Shown here piece by piece: positions 60,322 through 64,000 of a DNA stretch of 64,000 bases; positions within the stretch are counted from its first letter, which is position 1; each line of letters starts with the position of its first letter. Source of the stretch: JBPRGH01 sp051418055 (GTDB taxonomy: Bacteria; Bacteroidota; Bacteroidia; Cytophagales; Cyclobacteriaceae); assembly GCA_051418055.1 (NCBI GenBank), contig JBPRGH010000041.1, forward strand, positions 182,689 through 246,688, given 5' to 3'. The translations under genes were made by a program, and so were the position numbers. The notes under the pieces are model-generated. The model did not search any database and was not told the origin of the DNA. It saw only the letters and a list, made by a program, of their open reading frames with translations.

Positions 60322-61995
60322 ATGAAAATATTTAAGTACAGTCTTGCTCTTCTTCTCGGGCTATTTCTGCTCCTCGCAGTTATATTTTTCTTTAAGATAA
60401 GGCTTAATGAGCCCAGCCTGCCTGATAATCAAACCTCTGCTTATACCATAGAAAACACAGCAGATGGTCTTTATCGTTATGGCCCAAACTGGTTAAGGAA
60501 GAATGATAAGGGAACCTGGGAAATGTACCTGGAGGGTAACTCCTATCAGCAGGGTAATGCTATTGGTGTAATGGGCAAAGGTCTGATGCTGGAAAAAGAG
60601 GAGGCTTTTATAGATGAAATTAAAAATCGGATTCCTTCAGAATCGTACCTGGGATTCCTCAAATATGTAGTGGGATGGATGAATAGGGATTTAGATCAAT
60701 ATGTTCCCGAAGAACAGCTACAGGAGATATATGCCTCTTCACAATATATGGATAATGCCTATGATTTTGTAGCTCCTAAATATCATCGTGCATTAAATTA
60801 CCATGCAGCACATGATATTGGCCACGCCATGCAGAACATGAACCTGGTGGGGTGTACTTCCTTTGCTGTCTGGGGAGACAGATCTGTAGGAAATAAACTT
60901 TTAATAGGAAGAAACTTTGATTTTTATTTTGGCCAGGAATTCGCAAAAGATAAAATTATTGCTTTCTATAATCCTGAGAAGGGATATAAATTTATGTCTG
61001 TTACCTGGGCGGGTTTTACAGGCGTGGTATCCGGAATGAATGAAGAAGGGCTTACCATCACATTAAATTCTGCTAAGTCAGGAATACCTACTAAAGGTAA
61101 AACACCTGTATCTGTCATAGCAAGACAAATTTTGCAATATGCGTCAACAATAGAGGAGGCTTATGAGATTGCTAAATCGTATGACTCATTTGTTGCGGAG
61201 ACTTTCTTAATTGGATCAAAGAAAGATGGTAAAGCTGGTCTCATTGAAAAATCACCTGAAAAGACGGCATTATTTCTTCCTGATGATAATGATATGGTAG
61301 TAACAAATCACTTTCAAAGCAAAGAATTATTTGATGATGAGAATAACCAGGAGTATCTACAGGAAGGAGTATCTGATTATCGCTATAAGCGTGTAGAGGA
61401 GCTTATCGAAAAAGATACTTCTTTAGATATACAACGATTTGCTTCTATTTTAAGAGATAAAAAAGGTATTGATAATAAAAATATCGGGCTGAATAATGAG
61501 AAGGCAATAAACCAGCTGATAGCCCACCATTCCGTGATCTTTAGTCCGGAGGATATGATAATGTGGGTATCTACTTCTGACTATGGATTGGGTGAATATT
61601 TGGCATACGATCTTAAAAAAGTCTTTTCCGAAGAGAATAACGGTGAGTATAACGCTTATACTGATTCGTTGAATATATCAGAAGATCCTTTTTTATATAC
61701 GGAAGATTTTAAAAAATACACTTACTTTGCAACAATGCGGGACAGGTTGCAGCATTTTCTGTTTTCAGGAAAAGGGGGCGATCTTAGCACTGAAGAGGTA
61801 AATAAATTTGTTGACAGTAATCCTAATGGATATTTGACTTATTATTATCTTGGTAACTATTTTGTAACTCAGGAGAACTGGACAGAGGCAAAGAAGTACC
61901 TGGAAATAGGTTTAACAAAAGAAATTGCCAAAGAAAGCGAGAAGCATCACATGCAGGCTGCATTACAGCAATCTCTTGATGAGCTGAGAAAATGA
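60322..61995 (+). CDS. C45-type Ntn hydrolase / acyltransferase
   Basis: A 557-residue protein with an N-terminal membrane anchor (residues 7-25). The Ntn-hydrolase region of the C45 acyl-CoA:6-aminopenicillanate acyltransferase family has its nucleophile in N-L-V-G-C178-T-S-F-A-V-W-G and the partner motif I-G-R-N-F-D-F. In this family the chain is usually cut before the Cys to free its amino group; here ~177 residues precede it, longer than the classical enzyme, and ~130 residues follow the core, TPR-like near the end. It may move or remove an acyl or amide group on the exported pigment. Its stop overlaps acpS by 4 bases. Confidence 0.8.
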   Translation: MKIFKYSLALLLGLFLLLAVIFFFKIRLNEPSLPDNQTSAYTIENTADGLYRYGPNWLRKNDKGTWEMYLEGNSYQQGNAIGVMGKGLMLEKEEAFIDEIKNRIPSESYLGFLKYVVGWMNRDLDQYVPEEQLQEIYASSQYMDNAYDFVAPKYHRALNYHAAHDIGHAMQNMNLVGCTSFAVWGDRSVGNKLLIGRNFDFYFGQEFAKDKIIAFYNPEKGYKFMSVTWAGFTGVVSGMNEEGLTITLNSAKSGIPTKGKTPVSVIARQILQYASTIEEAYEIAKSYDSFVAETFLIGSKKDGKAGLIEKSPEKTALFLPDDNDMVVTNHFQSKELFDDENNQEYLQEGVSDYRYKRVEELIEKDTSLDIQRFASILRDKKGIDNKNIGLNNEKAINQLIAHHSVIFSPEDMIMWVSTSDYGLGEYLAYDLKKVFSEENNGEYNAYTDSLNISEDPFLYTEDFKKYTYFATMRDRLQHFLFSGKGGDLSTEEVNKFVDSNPNGYLTYYYLGNYFVTQENWTEAKKYLEIGLTKEIAKESEKHHMQAALQQSLDELRK

Positions 61996-62363
61996 TCAAA
62001 GGAACCGGTATTGATATTGTAGAAGTTGATCGGATAAAAAGATCACTGGAGAAGAATGATGGCTTCTCAAAAGCAGTTTTTTCAAAGCAGGAAATTGAGT
62101 ATTGTGAAAGCAGGGGCAATAAATTTGAAAGCTATGCCGGAAAATTTGCTGCTAAAGAGGCTTTTTTTAAAGCACTGGGAACCGGCTGGAGTGGGAAAAT
62201 GAATTTTTACGAAGTGATAGTGCTGAATAACGCCCTTGGAAAGCCGGAGATCAGGCTTGAAGGTGAAGCATTAAATTTTTTTAAGAACAATCCCGCAGCG
62301 CTACATGTATCTGTCTCGCATACGAAAAATTATGCGACAGCTATTGTTATATTAGAAGAATGA
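61992..62363 (+). CDS. acpS: Holo-ACP synthase (4'-phosphopantetheinyl transferase)
   Basis: A 123-residue AcpS with G-I-D-I-V-E-V-D-R-I (metal ligand Asp8) and K-F-A-A-K-E-A-F-F-K-A (Glu56), the two blocks that bind Mg and CoA. It transfers phosphopantetheine to the serine of acyl carrier proteins, presumably the two ACPs of the minus arm. It is embedded between two genes by 4-base overlaps (ATGA on both sides). It could be the only AcpS of the genome or a dedicated second one. Confidence 0.93.
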   Translation: MIKGTGIDIVEVDRIKRSLEKNDGFSKAVFSKQEIEYCESRGNKFESYAGKFAAKEAFFKALGTGWSGKMNFYEVIVLNNALGKPEIRLEGEALNFFKNNPAALHVSVSHTKNYATAIVILEE

Positions 62364-63664
62364 GCATGATACCCGATATTGAAAAAGCATCCGTTGAAGA
62401 AATAAAGAAATTTCAGGAAAACCAGTTGCGGTTATTGCTTCAGTATGTTAATGATCATTCGGTTTTTTATAAAAGATATTTTAAGGAGCATAATATAAAC
62501 TTCAAAAAGATCAATACTCTTGAAAATCTTTCGCTGATCCCGCCGGTCGATAAATTTCATTTACAGAAATTCAATAAAGATTTTTATTGTGTAGAGAGAA
62601 AAAAGATCATTGATTTCTGTAATACATCCGGTACCGAAGGGGAGGCAGTCACTATCCCTCTTTCTGAAAAAGACGTTGAAAGGCTCACCTACAATGAGGC
62701 CCTCTCCCTTACCTGTGCCGGAGGTAGCGACGAAGAGGTATATCAGCTTACTACTACTGTAGACCGTAGGTTTATGGCAGGACTGGCCTATGTGTTGGGT
62801 GCCAGAAAAATAGAGGCCGGGATGGTTAGAGTAGGGCCTAAGATTCCTGAACTTCACTGGAAGACAATAGAAGAAATCGAACCAACAGCATTGATCATTG
62901 TTCCTTCGTTTCTATTAAAACTAATTGAATATGCTGAAGCTCATAATATTGATTACAGAAATTCTTCAATAAAAAAAGCAATTTGTATTGGTGAGCCAAT
63001 CCGGAACAATGACCTGTCATTAAATGCACTGGGAGCGCGTATTCGAGAAAAGTGGGATATTCAGCTTTTTTCAACTTATGCTTCATCAGAAATGGCGACA
63101 GCCTTCACTGAATGTGAGGAAGGTTGTGGAGGTCATACTCATCCCGAATTGATAATTACTGAAATTCTTGATGACAATAACAATCCTGTTCCGGATGGTG
63201 AGCCCGGGGAGCTCACCATAACCACATTGGGGGTGGAAGCAATGCCATTAATTCGTTTTAAAACAGGAGATATCCTGTGTAAGCATACAGAGAAATGCAA
63301 CTGCGGAAGGACCACATATCGCCTGGGACCTGTAATTGGAAGAAAGCACCAGATGATCAAATATAAAGGTACCACGATTTATCCTCCGGCAATTTTTGAA
63401 GTAATGAATGACACACCGCACATCATTGATTATGTTGTGGAGGTTTCTACAAATGAATATAACACCGATGAGGTGCAGATCCATTATGCCGCCGGCGAAG
63501 CTTTAAACCTGCCCGAGCTGATTGACCATTTTAAAACAAAAGTACGAGTTACCCCTAAGCTCATTCCTACCCCAATGGATGACCTGAGAAAAATACTGTT
63601 TCCGGAAATGAGCCGAAAACCGGTAAAATTTATTGACAATCGAAGCACTGCTTTAAAGATCTGA
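62360..63664 (+). CDS. PaaK-like AMP-dependent aryl/acyl ligase
   Basis: A 434-residue adenylate-forming enzyme of the phenylacetate-CoA ligase group. It shows the phosphate loop C-N-T-S-G-T-E-G-E-A (~89-98), S-T-Y-A-S-S-E-M-A-T (~237-246), the hinge G-E-L-T-I-T-T-L-G-V-E-A-M-P-L-I-R-F-K-T-G-D (~278-300) and the cysteine pair C-K-H-T-E-K-C-N-C typical of PaaK-like proteins. In this cluster it most likely activates the aromatic acid (4-coumarate or a derivative) and loads it on an ACP. Last gene of the plus arm, overlapping acpS by 4 bases. Confidence 0.87.
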   Translation: MSMIPDIEKASVEEIKKFQENQLRLLLQYVNDHSVFYKRYFKEHNINFKKINTLENLSLIPPVDKFHLQKFNKDFYCVERKKIIDFCNTSGTEGEAVTIPLSEKDVERLTYNEALSLTCAGGSDEEVYQLTTTVDRRFMAGLAYVLGARKIEAGMVRVGPKIPELHWKTIEEIEPTALIIVPSFLLKLIEYAEAHNIDYRNSSIKKAICIGEPIRNNDLSLNALGARIREKWDIQLFSTYASSEMATAFTECEEGCGGHTHPELIITEILDDNNNPVPDGEPGELTITTLGVEAMPLIRFKTGDILCKHTEKCNCGRTTYRLGPVIGRKHQMIKYKGTTIYPPAIFEVMNDTPHIIDYVVEVSTNEYNTDEVQIHYAAGEALNLPELIDHFKTKVRVTPKLIPTPMDDLRKILFPEMSRKPVKFIDNRSTALKI

Positions 63665-63683
63665 TTCAACATTTAATTTAACC

Positions 63684-63706
63684 AGGTGTAGCATCCAGCT
63701 ACACCT
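63684..63706 (+). terminator. Hairpin after the ligase gene
   Basis: A 9-bp perfect stem AGGTGTAGC/GCTACACCT with a 5-base loop, 20 bases past the stop codon. Only CTTT follows, so termination strength is uncertain. Confidence 0.6.
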
Positions 63707-64000
63707 CTTTATCCGTTCCGCTTCCTAAGGAGGTATACTGCCCCACAACAACTAAAAATGCGTCATTTCGAACGTAGCTTATCATACCTAAAGCATGTTA
63801 CCAGGAGATTTGCGAAGAGAGAAACCTTACTCATCTATTAATGCGTACTGCTAAACCAAGAGGAAGATATCTCCTGTCGTCGATATGACCGGAGAGGGAG
63901 GGGGAGACATGATTTGATGCCCCTAAGCAACAAAAAAATGGGTCATTTCGAACGTAGCTTATCATACCTAAAGCATGTTACCAGGAGATTTGCGAAGAGA
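63707..64000. other. Intergenic tail occupied by a repeated element, no gene seen
   Basis: No coding frame is supported. Most of the stretch is made of one complete and one window-truncated copy of the repeat described separately. Confidence 0.5.
63754..63933. repeat. 180-bp repeat unit, first copy (second copy starts at 63934)
   Basis: Bases 63762-63820 recur exactly at 63942-64000 (59 of 59); including the preceding AAAAATG the match is 66 of 67, with a period of 180. Within the first copy GTCATTTCGA (63762-63771) and TCGATATGAC (63880-63889) are imperfect terminal inverted repeats, and CAGGAGAT pairs with ATCTCCTG further in. This is the layout of a palindromic intergenic repeat, present here in tandem and running out of the window. 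Confidence 0.75.

Noticed and set aside
63754..64000. CRISPR array
   Set aside because: Only two copies are seen at a 180-base period, the repeat is 59 bases or longer with inner palindromes, and no cas gene is near.

Overview
The window looks like chromosomal DNA of a gliding-type Bacteroidetes bacterium, probably order Cytophagales. The reasons are a type IX secretion protein (PorQ), OmpA proteins with PD40 propeller repeats, a carboxypeptidase-regulatory-like protein, near absence of Shine-Dalgarno sites, several TAnnTTTG (-7) promoter boxes typical of the Bacteroidetes primary sigma factor, and above all a flexirubin / aryl-polyene pigment locus. The genus cannot be fixed from sequence reading alone.

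Layout. 1-1.2 kb: the 3' part of a Fic (AMP-transferase) gene, then an isolated 3' end of a tmRNA/tRNA followed by a terminator, which looks like an integration scar. 1.3-3.5 kb: small genes (DoxX-like membrane protein, 34-aa membrane peptide, YegP-like DUF1508 protein, SixA-like phosphatase) in loose, repeat-bearing DNA. 3.5-9.5 kb (minus): tightly coupled lon-porQ-hslU-DUF4421 operon with a palindrome at the lon 5' end. 9.6-11.6 kb: OmpA/PD40 protein. 11.6-12.5 kb: HigB/HigA toxin-antitoxin pair beside a decayed glycosyltransferase 3' end. 12.8-15.8 kb: three overlapping glycosyltransferase genes. 15.8-19.8 kb (minus): GH3-like, dxr, rseP. 19.9-26.5 kb (plus): DegP/HtrA protease, ComEC, enoyl-CoA hydratase, histone-deacetylase-like protein, solute-binding protein. 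26.5-39.1 kb: mostly single housekeeping genes (AhpD-like, recQ, OmpA, slyD-like, SMP-30-like lipoprotein, O-methyltransferase-like, aldo/keto reductase, trmN6, S41 protease, YceI).

39.1-63.7 kb is the most distinctive part: a divergent 24-gene cluster. The minus arm (17 genes, most overlapping or within a few bases) starts with an aromatic amino acid ammonia lyase. It continues with FabG, three intact ketosynthases, a ketosynthase-like chain-length factor without the active-site Cys, a 201-aa degenerate ketosynthase, two acyl carrier proteins, two hotdog dehydratase-like proteins, a thioesterase, an LpxL-like acyltransferase, a polysaccharide deacetylase, a LolA-like and a LolB-like protein, and a GT2-DUF2062 protein. 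The plus arm (7 genes) holds a flavin halogenase-like oxidoreductase, a 1283-aa MMPL transporter/acyltransferase/methyltransferase fusion, a phytoene-desaturase-like oxidoreductase, a YdcF-like lipoprotein, a C45 acyltransferase, AcpS and a PaaK-like AMP ligase. My reading is that tyrosine is deaminated to 4-coumarate, loaded on ACP by the ligase, extended to a polyene by the KS/KR/DH set, tailored by methylation and perhaps halogenation, acylated, and exported to the outer membrane by the MMPL/LolA/LolB parts. The dialkylresorcinol genes darA/darB of classical flexirubin are not in this window.

The last 240 bases carry a repeated element of 180-bp period (one whole and one window-truncated copy). 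No CRISPR array, complete tRNA, rRNA, intact transposase or integrase was seen.
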